DNA from: Klebsormidium nitens
Taxonomy: Eukaryota; Streptophyta; Klebsormidiophyceae; Klebsormidiales; Klebsormidiaceae
Assembly: GCA_000708835.1 (NCBI GenBank)
Contig: DF237088.1
Location: 112,461 to 176,460 of the forward strand
Reading direction: 5' to 3'
Length of the DNA stretch: 64,000 nt
Made by a program: the position numbers and the translations under genes. The notes beneath the pieces are model-generated. The model ran no database searches and was not told the DNA's origin. It worked only from the letters and a program-made list of their open reading frames with translations. Positions 12,876 to 26,800 of this stretch are shown piece after piece. Each line of letters begins with the position of its first letter. Position 1 is the stretch's first letter.

Positions 12876-15800
12876 TTGTCCACTATCCAAAAAGCAGATG
12901 GTGTGCAGATAAAGGGTGGGCGTCAGCTCGCTGATTGTAGAATGCTTGAGATGACTTCTCGAGTGAACCTGTTGAAGTCCTGTACAATGCATGCACGGTC
13001 GTTTTTGAAGAAGAGCGGAAGTCACAACCACAAGATGCCTGGGCGCTCCCGGCTGCTTGCAACCATCCTCCTTCTGGGGGCTTTCATCTTCCTTCTCGCT
13101 AGGACATTCTCCTGGCAGAGGTTCGCTTTTGGAGCTAGTGCGGAGTCAAATTACCTGTCTGGCCTGTGCTCTGAGTTCCTGAATTGGGCTCCAGGTAGTG
13201 AGTTCCTCCCCCGAGCTCAGAGACTTTCTCTGAGTGGGTATCCAGCATCATCATTCCACAACATAGTTCTGGGAATTGTGTCAAGTGCGGACGCGTGGCC
13301 GGTCGTCAAGGGCACTGCGCTGCTGTGGTGGAGGCCAAATGTGACGAGGGGCTTTGTACTGTTGGAGGAAGGGGAGGCGGCCCTGCAATTGAAACAGCAC
13401 CAGGGAGAGGAGGAGTTGATAGAGCAGAGACGTTGGTGGGAAAGAGTTCGAGAGGAAAGAGAGCAGGCAGAGGAGCAGACACGGTCAAGATTGCCAGGTG
13501 ATTTCAGCATAGAAGGGGGTGGCAGCAATGAAACTATAGGCATAGATAGTACTCCGGCCAAAGAGATAGACCTGTTCAGTTTGACGAACAGCAGCCTTGC
13601 AGAAGGTTATGGTCAGGAGCCAGTTATCCAGGTTCGAGGGCCCAACAGTCCATCTGCAGACGCGCAGATGGATGCATTGACAAGTGCATTTCTAACACTA
13701 GCAGCACAGGAGTTGGCCGAGGTTCATTGGTTCGTGATGCTTGGAGACGACGCAGTTCTTGATGTTGAAAATCTGGCTGGAGTACTCAACAGGTGAGGCG
13801 TCAGCTCAATGACAAATTTCAGCATCTTTTGGAGAATACATGGAATATTTGCCATCATATTCTTATGATTCTTATCATGGAAGGTCGGTGCTCGGTATCC
13901 TGCGGTGTAAGTTGGAAAACTGAAGCTGATAGACTTGCATGAGTGTTGTCTGAGTTGTTTTCAACCACTAGAGAAGACCTTCCGTCTATTTACCACCTCT
14001 TAAAAGCAATATTTTAGCGCTTCCCGTGTGCATCTCCCTCTCTGCATCACCCATCATGTACGCATATTCGCGACAAACTGCAAAACATCCTTCAACTTTG
14101 CTTTCTTGTATCAGGTATGACCCGGCGGAACCGCGTTTGATTGGATATGACGCCTTCAGTGGCACTGCCGGACGCAGAAGCCCCTCAAATAAACCGATGT
14201 CGGGCCCCGCTTTTGCCATTAGCCTGGCCCTGGCCCGGGAGCTGATGCTGGTTCTTCCAGCCTGTTTAGAGCGGCAGACACAGCACGCCCGCAGCGACCA
14301 AAAGCTGTACGCGTGCACGGCAGGTAAGAAAAGCAAGCAATCGGTCGCGCTGAAGGAGTAAGCTTTGGTCTTGGAACGTGGAACGGTTCCGACATCAGAC
14401 TTTGGGAAAAAGAAGTCGCTCTGTATGTGGAACTTGAACAGACAAAGGTCTGACACTCTTTTTCTGGTCCTGAGATTCGAAATTTGTTCAACCTTGTAAC
14501 CGGAGTGGATACGAGATGCACTTTATCCTTTGCCCTCCTACCACTTACAGTCCACATCATGTAGAATAACGAACAGTATGCAGTCCTCCACTTCGATGCC
14601 TAGAGCCTTCTTCGGAAGTCGATTTGGATAGTACCTAAACACCCAAACACCAGACGATGATAGGGTCGAAGGTTCTTTCCAACAACCTGATGCATAGGCT
14701 CGAACGACTGGCCTTGTCGATGGTGAGAGATCGGAATCTAGCACGCTCAAATTTGATCAGTGGCCATACTGTGCTGCGAGCTGACTGACACCTTTTTGAA
14801 TGTGTTGTGCAGAGCTTGGGGTACCGTTGATTTTCGAGCCCGGCTTCCATGCTGATGAAGAGATGACCCCTCCCCTCGAAAGACATGCCCCCGCTCCATT
14901 CGTTGGATTGACGCTCGCGCATGACTCCTTCCGAGACCGCCTATCAGGTAAGTGACCGACGCCCCGTTGGATGGTGCGCATCCACCGACCAATACGTTTC
15001 AGATCCTAAAACGTGCTCGCGCATTCCATTCACTTCGCATAACGGTCGTAGTTGTAAAAATTCCATTGAGTTGGTTTTGGCGAGGGTGAAATCCATTCAA
15101 ACGATCCTTATGAGGCAGAAGGGATGATCGGCTCTGTCAACTGACTTTTGATTCAGAAAATCAATTTGATGTTACGAGCAAGATGTCTGTCACTTCGAGA
15201 AAGACGTTTCGTTTTGAGAAGTCATCAAAAAAGTACGTTGAGGACTCCTTGTGGCCTGCAAGTTGTCATACCCGAATCTTCGAGAGTATGTTCCACTTCG
15301 AGAATCCGCAGTCAGGATGATTGCGCTAGCCGTTCAGTTTCTGTCACGACGTGCGACTCTGCGGAGACCGCCAAAAACCATCTGGGAGTGCTCACCTTAA
15401 CTTCGACCATGCATCTTTTCGCTCTTCAGGCGACAATCGGACGGTCGCCCTGCAGCCGATGGTCCGGTACATGCGGGAGGATCCGGCTGGGTTCCTCCAG
15501 CACGCGGTGTGTGTCGACCGGGACCTGGACCTTATGCTGTCCGTCTCCTGGGGGCGCTCCGTGAGGCTGTACCCGGGGGTGGACGGCGTGGAGGAGCTCC
15601 TCGGTCCAAACGGTGAGCTCGATGGTCATTCTTTCTGGGGCCGGACGTTTGGGACTGATATCATCTGTCCGACCCAATACATCTTTCCTACATAGAGAGA
15701 TTGTTCTGAAGAGTCCGCGGAGCTGCTATCAGTAGTATGGACAGATGAGAAAGTCAAGGCCGGCGAAACGTGCCTTCTTTGTCACGTCTCCGATCTTGAA

Positions 15801-16500
15801 GCGGCAGAGACACCAGGCGGTTCGAGCCAATGTTTTTCTCACCGTGTCTTCACTCTGTGCCACTTTCATATCCGCCCTCGCTAGGTCGATGCCAGTTCCG
15901 AGGCACGTCCTGAATCACGTGTTTCATTGTCGGAATAGCCTTTGTCGTTACAGTCGAGGCTTTCCATTCAGCGTTTCCAATTTTCCCTCCGCGCATCTGT
16001 TTTGTGTCTTAGCAATCATTGAAGCTCTTTCTTGGATTCCACGCGACCTGAAATTCGTTCCTACAACTGAGGAAGATGTATGTAACCCGTACTTTCGTCT
16101 CGCAGGCCCGGCGAGTCAAACGGAAGCAGGGGAAGCTGACCCGTGCAGAGCGCCTGCACTGCTAGCGGCAGAGGACGTCAAGCGGCTGAAGGGGAGCGGG
16201 AACACGCTCCGCTTCGAGAGCCTGTATATGCGCAGTCAATTGGGTGGCGAAAAAGCGGACCGGTCTAAGTGCAAATCACTGCATGCGAAAATCCAGTCCG
16301 TCAGAATCATACGGAAAGCAGAGATGTTTGCATCCGGTAGCATGTACGCGGGACCGGGTGCCGGTCCGCACCTTAGGAGACAGTGCTGTCGGTATGCTTT
16401 CACGGATGGTTCGCGAACAATCCTGAACGTTGGTTTGAGTGCCTGCCTAGCGGGGCAGACTCTCACGCAAGAGCCCGATCGTTGGGCAAGCCCTCTGTAA
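12876..16500 (+). CDS. DUF604 family, Fringe-related putative Golgi glycosyltransferase
   Basis: Type II membrane protein of the plant DUF604 family, related to Fringe-type beta-1,3-glycosyltransferases. The donor sugar and acceptor are unknown. Five exons join in phase: 12876-13792, 14115-14323, 14813-14947, 15430-15612 and 16106-16500. The signal anchor is LLATILLLGAFIFLLA. Family marks follow: NIVLGIVSSADAW, then LLWWRPNVTRGFVLL; the metal-site region MLGDDAVLDVENL, with GDDA where relatives have GDDD; the later part MSGPAFAISLALARE; LGVPLIFEPGFHADEE; and VDRDLDLMLSVSWGRSVRLYPG. A Cys pair (RRQCC) lies near the C-terminus. A charged, low-complexity insert (~residues 165-215, rich in Glu, Arg and Gln) lengthens the stem. 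Starts at 12987 or 13035 would give a shorter cytosolic tail more typical of Golgi enzymes. The last exon's C-terminal half is the least certain part. Confidence 0.85.
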
Positions 16501-17567
16501 CATTGGTGGAATCTGATCACTCGGCACTGCGATAGCCCTTCGACTGTGGGGCACCGTTAGATGGACGCAGGTAACGTTGCGATGGTATTGGCTCATGGAA
16601 TGTGATAGCACCTTGTTCTCGACAATAGGGTGTACTTGCCTGTGAGCGCAGGAAGGAGCAGCAACATCGAGATCTGTATAGAACGCAGCTAGACTAAGCA
16701 GTTCTCTGTAGTAAGCGACAGCTTCGATCGGATGAAGGATCTGATATGGCTGCAACAAGAGTGTAATGCAACAGTAGCAAGTAGTGTTCAAGGCTTGCTC
16801 GACAAGTCCCTATCTTGGAATAAGCAAGTCTCTTGGATCTTGACAGCACCAAAGACAGCCAAGAGCCTACGTCGCTCTCAGTGATCCTGGAGGCAGGCCC
16901 GAGTCAAAAGCGATTGCAGCCTAGTCTGGTAGTTCAATAATGGTGAAGGTACCTGACTGTTTGCAGGGGCCTGCTTGAGACAATCTAATCGTGCAATGCA
17001 TGGACCTGACTCAGTGATCGTCCGACGAGTCGAACCTTTACGATTCCTGTCGATTCAAAGTTCCAGAGTAGCTGTAGCTACCGAGTAAGGCTCTTCCTGA
17101 CCCCACGCGTATGTGACTGCACGGAGTGCCACAAATGCCCCATGATTGCATGCATGTGCATATATGCTTCAGTACACATTGACACTTGGGTTCTGTATAT
17201 ACTGCGCCATCATTGCATGGCAGGGGCGACTTGAATTGTTACTCAACATACATCATGAAAATCATTGCATTAATTCAAATTTGAAAGTTGCATCGCCACG
17301 CGCATGTCTGGTACGTATGCCATGACTGCATACAGACTCTATATAGTATCATTACCACGTACGTACTGCGCAGCTAGTGACAAACTGCACATCTGCGTAC
17401 ATGCAGGCCGGTATACTACTACTGAGTAGCTACGAAGTAAATGAATCGTGAACCGTGTCATTTACCTGATACGGCTGAGCTTGAGAACCTTTCACGCACG
17501 ACGCACATACTCAGCTACCTGAGTTTCCTCATGGATAACTGATTGATCAACAAAGTGCACAAGTATC
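16501..17567. other. Convergent intergenic region
   Basis: Stop-to-stop spacer of about 1.07 kb. The stretch 17120-17460 is AT-rich with many CATGCATG, TATATGC and GTACGTAC words. No coding signal; presumably the two 3' UTRs and spacer. Confidence 0.5.
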
Positions 17568-20146
17568 TCATACTTTCTTTGCCCGCCAATGCAAAGCAAA
17601 GTCCTCATCTTCGTCATCGCTCCCTGAACTAAGCTCTTCTTCCTCGAGCTTTCCATTTGCTTGCTGTACAGCAGCCGCTGCCGCAGCTTTCTCCCTTGCT
17701 TTGGCTTCCTTTTGTCGCTTAAGGTCCTGTATATGCTGCAGAAATGATCTGCAGAAGCAGGGCGCCAGTTCAACCCACAGAAACGGATTCGCTGACCGTT
17801 CTCAAACTCAGGACGATACACGTACAGGCATATCAGACCCGATCAACAAAGGAAGTGAAATGCTCCCATTGAAAATGAACCAGAGTCCGTCGATAGCACG
17901 TGCAACAAGGACGAGCGTGCTCTAAGCCAGGTCATGTCGAAAGCTGATCATCATTCTGAACAACCGTCTATGAGCAGACCAGCCAGTGGCGGATTGAGTG
18001 CCTGGCCCATCGCGGTATCTCAAGAACCAAGTCGGAATGCATCTTAGCATCCCATTAAGTCCGCATGACAGCTTCATTTCAGCAAGGACTTTCAGGACAA
18101 GCTTGGCCTAGTCTTGGAAAGGAGTACGACTTGCCACACCGACTGCATGCTCACTCACCTTTGCTCAATAACCTCCCTTTCCTCCCTCTCGTCTGCAGCT
18201 TCGGCCTGTACGGGAAAGGGCAGTCTTGATTTCGTCTATCGAAATGGCGCTAATCGAAAAATGACGGGTCGATCTCAAGGGATGCATTCCCCGTTCCAAG
18301 ACATCTTAGCATGATAAGGGGACAGTGCTGTAAGGCTTCGACAAAGCGCCCCCCATCAAACAGCGTAGCTTGGCTTTCAGAAACGAAAAGGTGCTTCTCA
18401 TAGAGTCCCGACGCTCAAGTTTCAAACCTCTACATATAGACTACCTTTTTGGCAGGAAAGACTAGCCTTCTTGCGAGAAAGACTACCGCTTCCCTCCCTT
18501 TTTTAAATCACTTGTCATAAGTCCCGCTTTTAAGACTTATTATCTTGCTTTTGAACTGGGAGCCGGTGGTACCAGTCACTGTTTTTGGAAAACGTGTGGT
18601 ATCGCCAACGCTCACCTCCTCTTCTTCCTGTCTCACGTCCACCTCTGCTATGTTGACTTGCACCGACTTCTGAAACTCTTTCCACTCCTCACTGCGAAAC
18701 AGAAAAGTAGACTGATTTTGAGAGACGCGAGACAGGTCTCGTTCGGCTCAACGGAATAAAATGACAGCTTTCAAGCAGACAATCCAGATCGTTCAGAAGC
18801 GATCTCCGTCCTTGCGTCACATGTCAAACAAGCGCAACCACCACGAGCACTCTCTGCGGCAAAACAAACATCGAACCTTTGTCCCTCTGCAAGCCAAGAC
18901 ATTATCATGGTCCACTGCAGGAGAAAGGCTGGGCCAGTGGCTCACTTGATGTCGAGCTTCGGAGCTTCTTCCCCCCGCGCTTTGTGGTCCTTCTCCTTGT
19001 CGTCAAAGAAGCCCTTGGGTAAAACGCCTTTCTGTCCCGGATCTTTCTTCTGCTGGTCAACGGTTCGGGTTTGTGTTGAGTCTATGCGCCTGGCTCCAGG
19101 TTCTGCCCCATTTGAAGCTGAAGGCCCCGCTTTGCCGCCATCACCGTCAAAAAACCCAGGGGGAACAGCATTGGGGGTGGTACTGGGCTCCGCTGGCCGT
19201 CTAGTACTGTTGGAGGCTTTGGCAGGTGGAGCAGGCTTCTCAGAGGCCCCTGCAAACGGCAAATAAGTCTGACCTGGTTCAAGAAGCAGGCCACATACTC
19301 GGTACAGAGATTAAAGTACATGGCGCCTCAAGGGTATTGCAACTTAACCAACGATGATAGAGACACTAATGCCGCCCTGAGCCTGGATTATTATGCCTAT
19401 TTGGCTTTGGGTGGACCAACTCAGGAAGCCTCTCTGATGGATTCTACACCAATGCGCATTTTAGAATTCCAAGAGTCCAACTATCTTACCACCTTTTGAC
19501 AGCTTGCTTTTGGGGGTGTCAAAGAAGTCCGACGGCAAATCAGACGCCTTGCGCGCGCTTCCAGGCTGCGGCGTTGCGGCTGGTGCAGTCTGGGCTTGTT
19601 TGGAGGCTGCCTTGCTCTTCAGCCTGGCCACCGTCTGCATCGAGGCCCTCAACGTGTCACACCCAAATACGGACATGATGAATGGAATGATCAGCATCTT
19701 CCAAAGTTTGATATCGCGACTTTAGCACCTGGTCAACTGCTGAGGGGGTGAACGGGAATCCCAGAGCGCCAGATTTAAATTGATATAGACTTACCTCTTT
19801 ATGCTGCCTGGACACCAAGTGCGTATTCCAAGCAACCTCGGACTTGACCACTGTGTTGCACAGTTTGCACACAATCTGACCAAGGTCGTTGTACCTGCAT
19901 CACGGATGCGCCAGGTCAGCTTACAACTCTTTCAGCTTCTGAAGTTCGATTCCTTGTTTTCTCAACTTCTTGCAATGCATGAGGGAGAACAAACTCTTAC
20001 ACTTCCGTGAGAAACTACATTGATCAATCAACACAAAATAAGGTTCCCGAAATTCCCTCTCACCTGACAAGGGGGTGGTCGAGCCGCTGTTTCCGCTCTG
20101 CAGCTGTCCCTTTCATCAGCAGACGCAGGGCCTCTTTCCGATCCAT
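17568..20146 (-). CDS. ZNF830: ZNF830/CCDC16-like zinc-finger protein
   Basis: Homologue of zinc finger protein 830, a nuclear, spliceosome-associated protein with a U1-type C2H2 finger. Seven exons join in phase: 20064-20146, 19795-19894, 19490-19634, 18946-19249, 18616-18691, 18159-18205 and 17568-17748, giving ~311 residues. Exon 1 gives MDRKEALRLLMKG and LDHPLVR. The finger follows (YNDLGQIVCKLCNTVVKSE with C-x2-C, then WNTHLVSRQH). Next come two copies of the family's short FFD box (LPSDFFDTP and LPKGFFDDKEKD) plus a degenerate PPGFFDGDGG, and then the coiled-coil part EEWKEFQKSVQVNIAEVD. The acidic tail (SSGSDDEDEDFALHWRAKK) ends at a TGA. The frame reads straight into a stop at the exon 4 donor (AA|GTGAG), so an unspliced transcript would end there. 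The gene is head-to-head with VPS53. Confidence 0.93.
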
Positions 20147-20885
20147 ACTGAAGAAACTCTGACACAACTTCCGTCCAGGAGCGAGTTTCAACAGCTGGCG
20201 CCAGCACCAGTCAAGCGTGCCTCCAAGTCCTCTTCCCAGCACACTCCTGAAAGCCAGAGAGACAGTCTCATCCAGCGCAACGCCAGCTGCCGCCTTTCCA
20301 AACTGCTCATGCAAGAAAGTTTTTGGCTCTGCTCTTTCCTCGGGCTCTGAGACTGCGCTGCGGGACCCCCTTGGAATACGGTATCAGATAATACCTGGCG
20401 GTAATCCGTCGAAACACAATTTCAAGCTTCTACCCAGCTTCTACCCGGAGCTTCTACCTACTTATTGCGAGAAGCTCAGATGCATTTTCTTCCAATCTGC
20501 AACCATTGCAAAACGTAGCCGGCTGCTTCTACCAGCCGCTTCTTGATAACAACATGTGGCCAAGATGTAACCATATCAAGCATATAACTACTGTCGTATA
20601 AAAGACATTGTTGCGAGATTTTCTCAGTAAGTTCTGCCAATTTGAGGTTAATAAAAGGAAGTGCTAGGTATTGAGTCTGCAGATTAGGGTTCAGCACGGC
20701 GCCATTCATTGGAAACAATCCGACTCCGAGGCCAATTGTCTAGCTCTAGCTAGCTTGGAGGCGCTGTAGCCTGTGGATAATGTATCCTGAGGCTAGGGCA
20801 AGCGATTGCCTCAGAGCACTACGTCAGGCCCAAGCAGCTTCTTAACTCTGAGGTGACTATGCTGCCCATCTGATAGACAACAAAG
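20147..20885. promoter_or_regulatory. Divergent promoter region, ZNF830 / VPS53
   Basis: About 0.74 kb between two ATGs. A TATA-like TATAAAAG on the plus strand at 20597-20604 lies ~280 bp before the VPS53 start. Three close copies of AGCTTCTACC lie at 20425-20458, with a related GCTTCTACC further on. The spacer is AT-richer than the flanking exons. Function is inferred from position only. Confidence 0.5.
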
Positions 20886-23800
20886 ATGGCGGGTGAAGTG
20901 CTATCGCCAAGCGCCACGCCCACGGCGAAAGCAAGCAGCGAGGGGGTTGCTGCTGATGGACAGCTCGCCACGAGGAAGGAGCTCTCTGTGGCCGTGTTTG
21001 ATCGACCAGATTTCAATACCATCGACTTCATCAATCAGATCTTCCCCAATGGTAACTTTCTAGCAATCAGTGCGTTGAGGGCTGATTGGCAAGCCACCAC
21101 CAATGCTGGATGACATCCATCAGTCTCTCTTTGGATGCGAAAGCTAGGTTGCTTGTAGGACTACAACATAACCCCAATTCCCTGGTGCCTGATTGCTGTT
21201 TGGCATAAGCAGTTTTCAAAGAAACCTGGGTTTCTCGTGATCTAGAGCCCTTGTAACGAAAGCCTTTAAAGAACCGCTCGCTTTGTGGTCTCCGCGGTTA
21301 TTAGCTTGGTGCGGGTGTCTGTGCATCAACCAACCCCAACCTGTTTCTTTGCAGAAGCGTCGCTTGTGGCTGTTGACCCCCTCATTCACAAGCTCCGCTT
21401 CAAGATTCGCCGCGTGGATGCAGAAATCCTGGCTGCTGTCCGCCAGCAGGTGTGGAACACCTTGAAACCCTCTCACCACATTCAACGGAACTCCTTATCA
21501 TTCTTGACCAGGTTGGAGCAATTGCCCCCACTTGGTTCATGACTACTGCTCTTGAGTGCAAGGCCAGGGGCGTTGGGCTGTGGCAAGATTCGAGGATGGT
21601 TGGGTAGTGCTGACTAACTTACCGTCCATTCTGCTTTGCTTGCAGAGCTCGTCAGGATCAAAAGCGAAAGAGGATCTTGCAAGCGCAATGACCGCTATTC
21701 AGGTGCGTCTCATTTCTTCCAGTCCCCTGTCAAAGTACATTTTGGGTCTATCATACCTGGACACGGCGACGGCTGGCATCGTGGAAGTTGATTCTGGCAA
21801 CAGGGATTCTTTGCCCCACATGCACTTCTTTGAACCTCGTGGTGTCAAACTGCTGTGGTACCGATAATCTTTGAGCTCTTCGCAGGAGCTGTACACTAAA
21901 GTGCGGGAGATCAAAGCGAAGGCGGAACAGAGTGAGGTGATGGTACAAGAGATCTGCCGCGACATCAAGAAGCTCGACTACGCAAAGAAACACATCACCA
22001 CCACCATTACTGCGCTCCACCGACTCTCCATGCTGGGTAAGGTTCTTGAACCAACTGTCGACTTCATCAAAGGCTGCAGGTTCTTCCGAGACAATCTTTT
22101 CATCACATAAGAATCATGCACGTGCCTGATTGAGTTCGCGGTTGACATCTGTTGAAAGCCATGTTCCCAGATGAATGCATTCTTCGTCTTGTGCAGTCTC
22201 TGCGGTGGATCAATTGCAGTACATGGCGGCAAAGAGGCAGTACAAAGATGCTGCGGGGCAACTCGAGGTAGGCCTAAAGCCCTGCGGCATGTTGGCTAAT
22301 AACTCTCAAGTTTTCAATTCGAAGAAACTCTGGAAGCTCTTCATCGAAACAACTGCAATTGAATCTATGAGAGCTCTACTTTTAAAGCCATGTAGGTCAA
22401 GGAGAAGTCAGACAAGACTGTCGACCTACAACGTGATGCACACCTTCTGGGCAAACTCAAGCGGGGTATACTGGCTGTTCTCATTCTTGATCTCGTCCGC
22501 CTCTTTCGTTATCCAGGCCGTGAACCAGCTCGTGAGCCACTTCCAGGCCTACCAAGAGATCCCCAAGATCTCGGAGCTGCGCTCCAAGTTTGACAACGTG
22601 AAGCAGACCCTCAAGTCCCACATCTTCTCCGACTTCTCCAGGTGCGCCACGAGTTTTGGGACGCTCTGTTGGCCACTCTCGAAGTGCTTCGAAGTCTTCA
22701 AGTCTGACACTATCGCAGAGCTTCGATCCGGTTTTCGATCGGATATGTCCACATTTTGTTGCATTTCCGGGAGTTCGACGGGCTTGGGACCTTGCTGAAA
22801 GCTTTGAATACCACCGAGTTCTTCCTAATGTACGCCGTTCTGACTCGATCTCGGACTTTGGAGCACATCTTGCGGCTCTTCATGCTAACATCACGCCGGA
22901 CGAGTTCTTCAGCTTCGATGACTTGCCATCGTCCTATGCGGCTCTAAATTTCGGTGCATAACCCCCCCCCTTTTGCCCCAGTTTGAACACGACGAACCTG
23001 AAGGAGAACCCGCAGCTGCAGCAGCAGCTGGCGGACTCGTGCCTGGTGGTCGACGCACTGGACGCTGCAGTGAAAGAAGAGCTCATCCAGAACATCTGCA
23101 GCAAGGAGTTGAACGCATACCAGCAGATCTTCCAAGGGACGGGTATGGATACGTTGACGAAAACCTGGCCGCTTTGCTCCGAAATTAGGGTCTTCTGTCG
23201 TACGTACCGCTTTTTAATGTCGACGACCTCACATTGCTTGCAACAATTTTCTAATTTGACTGCTTCGCGGGTTTTTTCAACCCTCAGATATTGCTTCGGC
23301 TTCTCTTGCCCATGAATGAACCGAAGCTTTCTGACCGCACCTTCGTATGCCGCTCCGCTGTTAGGCCGTACAGGCTAGGGCCCTAGGAGAATCTTGGTGA
23401 AGTCGCCAAGCACCGTTGTGACGTCACGAAGCGCCTTCCTGAGCCGAACTAAGATCTGCGAGCCGTCCCTTTCTTTGATTCTCGACACCAATTTCGAGAT
23501 TTTGCCTCACCCCTCCCGCCCTTGTTTCCCTGCAGTGGAGGTGGCGAAACTAGAGAAGGCGGAGCGGCGGTACGCGTGGATCAAGCGCGAGCTGCGCGCC
23601 AAGGAGGACGTGTGGGCCATCTTCCCGCACTCGTGGCGCGTGCCCTACCTGCTCTGCATGCAGTTCTGCAAGGTCACCAGGTGAGCCGGCGAGAAGGCAC
23701 GGTGTCTGCAAACTTTGCAAACGGGACTGGATGCTCTGAGTTACAACAAATCGGAGCCCTCACTATCCAAGAAAAGCACTTCTTAATCTGTACAACTCTC

Positions 23801-26800
23801 ACTCTTGTTCCTCAACGGCCGGCTGACGGTTGTCAAGTCGACTCGACTTTTTCCAAGGCCTAATCGCTTTGACAGGCCTTGATTCTTAGGTTTGCAACTG
23901 TGCGACCGAAAGCCTCTTCCTGTTCCCCTTGGAATCTCTTCCAAGCTAGGACCATCCTCTGAGGCTGCGGCTGACGACGGTCTTCTTTTTGTGGCTGCAG
24001 GGCGCAGCTGATGGAGATTTTGGACATGCAGAAGGACAAGTCGGACGTTGGCACGCTCCTGCAGGCGCTGCAGCGAACGCTCGAGTTCGAGGAGGAGCTG
24101 GCGGAGCGCTTCGGGGGCACCGGTGCCGGGAAGGTCGACGAAGGTCAGCGATCGAATTTAAGCATGCCCGCTGTCTACCCCAAAAATGGGGCGTGGACGC
24201 TGCTTGTGTACTGGTCGATCGGTCTGCCGACTCAACGACCTTCATGAGATTTGTCTCCTGGCTTTCCGCTGTCCTCGTTGTTTTCATAGTTTCCAACCTC
24301 CCGCTATGGCGTCCATGAAGAAAGGAAGTCTCTCCACAAGTGCCAGAGGCTAGAGGTCGATCGGCATGCTTGCAGTCGGCAGCAGTTGAAGCAGGTGAAG
24401 CGCAGTCCTCATACGGGTTCACCTCTGCTGATCAGATGCTCAAGCAATGCACATCGGTTCGATCGCACTTTGAGGATATTACCCGCTCTTAGCGAGACTT
24501 GCATGTTACCTGCTTTTAGCGAAATTTAGCATGTCCGTGTTTTCGGAGCAGAGGGTGGCGGTACGGACGAGGAGGGCGACGAGGACGACGGCTCGAACGC
24601 GGCGCAGAAGGTGAAGGGCAAGTACCGGAAGCAAAACGAACCAGGGGAGGGCGAAGAAGGAGAGCGGACGTTGGCGCACGTAGTGAGCGGACTCATCGAT
24701 GGCTCTACCGCGTTGTTTTCAGTCGTTGTTTGCACCTTGGGTCGTCCTTGCGTTCCCGGCTCACCAGTGACACGCTGTCCGAATCCTCAAGTAAAAATGG
24801 ATCGAAAGGTTTGTGTAAAGTAAAGAAACAGCTCTGTCGGCCGCAACCGTCTCTTACAAGAACAGAACAACAAGCGCAAGCGCCTGGTCAGGATTTTCGA
24901 GCTTCTTCCGCCTTGCACCGCAACACCTAAAGGATCCCCTTTCGCTCCTCTGCTTGAACTTGCGCCAGCAGCATTGCTACTCTGTGCTGGACCCGATTCC
25001 AATTTCAATCAGCGGCGGCAAACGCCCCTCTTCTCATGTCTCTTCTATTCAGGATTTGTGAGCAATTAGTAAGAGGAAGCTCCTGATTTGGCACTGAAAG
25101 CATAAGCCTCGATATAACCTGCTCCGTGCTTGTACCCAGCTTAATACCAGGGTAACTCTACCCGTTCCAGCTGGCGAGCTTAGGGTTTCGAACGGTTACT
25201 ACTCAGGTGCTGAAGCTTGATGTTTTCCTTCCCCAGGCAGGCCTGCCGTTCAGTTTCCGGGGCACCATCTCGTCGTGCTTCGAGCCGTACATGGGCGTCT
25301 ACGTGTCGCTCGAGGAGACGACGCTGCTAGAGCTGGTGGACAAGCAGATTGCGGACGAGACGTGGGAGGCGGAGCCGGGCAGCCAGTCCAAGATCCTGCC
25401 CAGCAGCGCGCAAGTCTTCCTGCACATCAAGAAGAGCCTCAAGCGCTGCACCGCGCTCACGCGCAGCCAGACGCTCTTCAACCTGTTCAAGGTAAGGGCC
25501 GCCCTGTGGAGTTGATTGGTTTTCGATGCAAGTACCGCGAGGCGTGCGATGGCGGGGCGGTACGAGGAGGGGCGTTCTCGTGCCTAGTCTCACTGTACAG
25601 TCTTTAAGCAGTAGGAGTGGCTGCTTCACGCGACTGAGTATCTGGTATGAAGTGGCTTGGTTTACAGAGGCCCCAGGGTTTGGTCTCACTCTGGAGTTCG
25701 GATACACAGTAAGTAGAAGAATACCTGATGAGAGCCCTCCGGCACAAGCGATAGGGAAAGCGATTGCCCAAACGAGCCGCCAGAGCCGCGGTCGATGCTC
25801 AGCTTATTAGCTCGCGCATTTTACTCCGTGGAAGATGAGTGTACCAAGAATTGTCTCTTCTTCCTTGTGCTCCATCTGCTACTGACCCCTGCGCGCCCTG
25901 GCATTCTCCGTATGCAGACGTTCCAGAAAGTGTTGAAAGCCTACGCCACAAAGCTGGGGAACCGGCTGCCAAAGACGTCCGGCAGCCTCATGGCAGCGGC
26001 CACGGGGACGGACTGGCAAGTCAAGGTGGGCCACGTGGCGAACTCCCCGCCACTCAGTACACAAAACTTCGAAAGTCGGCCTGCAGAAAGTGCTTGCATG
26101 TGCCGAATTACCTCTCCGTCTCATTCGGCCGGCAACGTCAATGACTTGCTGCCAGTTTGTCTTGGTTGGACTAGAGCCTACCGCACTTCGTGGTTTTTGA
26201 AGGTGACAGTAGTCTCGTTTAGCCAGCTGGAATTTTTGAGAGTGCGAGCGAGCGGCACGGGCTGAGCTGGCGTGTTCTGCGATGCGCAGGTGACGGAGAA
26301 GGACGAGCGGGTGGTGTGCTACATCATCAACACGGGGGAGTACTGCAGCGAGACGGTGAGCCGCAAGCTTCGTTTTTTGAGAGCCGCAAGCTTTGTTTTT
26401 TTGAGAGCCGCAAGCTTCGTTTTATGAGAGCCGCAAGCTTCATTTTATCGGAGCCGCAGCTGGAGCTAGCGGAAGTTGTGAGCCATCGCAGCGACATGCT
26501 ATTTTTCGGACAGTTCCCTGCAGAAGCGTTGCTATAGTTTCCACACTGGAGTCGTGTTGGGTTCGACACGATTTTTATTCGTGTTGGGATTCCCTTCAAC
26601 GCGGTTTGATTCAAGCGCTTTTGCAACCAGTGGCCTCGCGCCCTGCAAGCCCAGGTAACACAAAGTATGTTACTGAAGACTTTTGCATGTTTCCTTCTCC
26701 TGCCGACATCCACTACTTCTAACCCGCCCTTCCCACCATTCCTCGTATTCCCGGCGTTCTGTCGAGGTCGGTATCTTCCCCAACCCGCCTCCTCCTTCGT

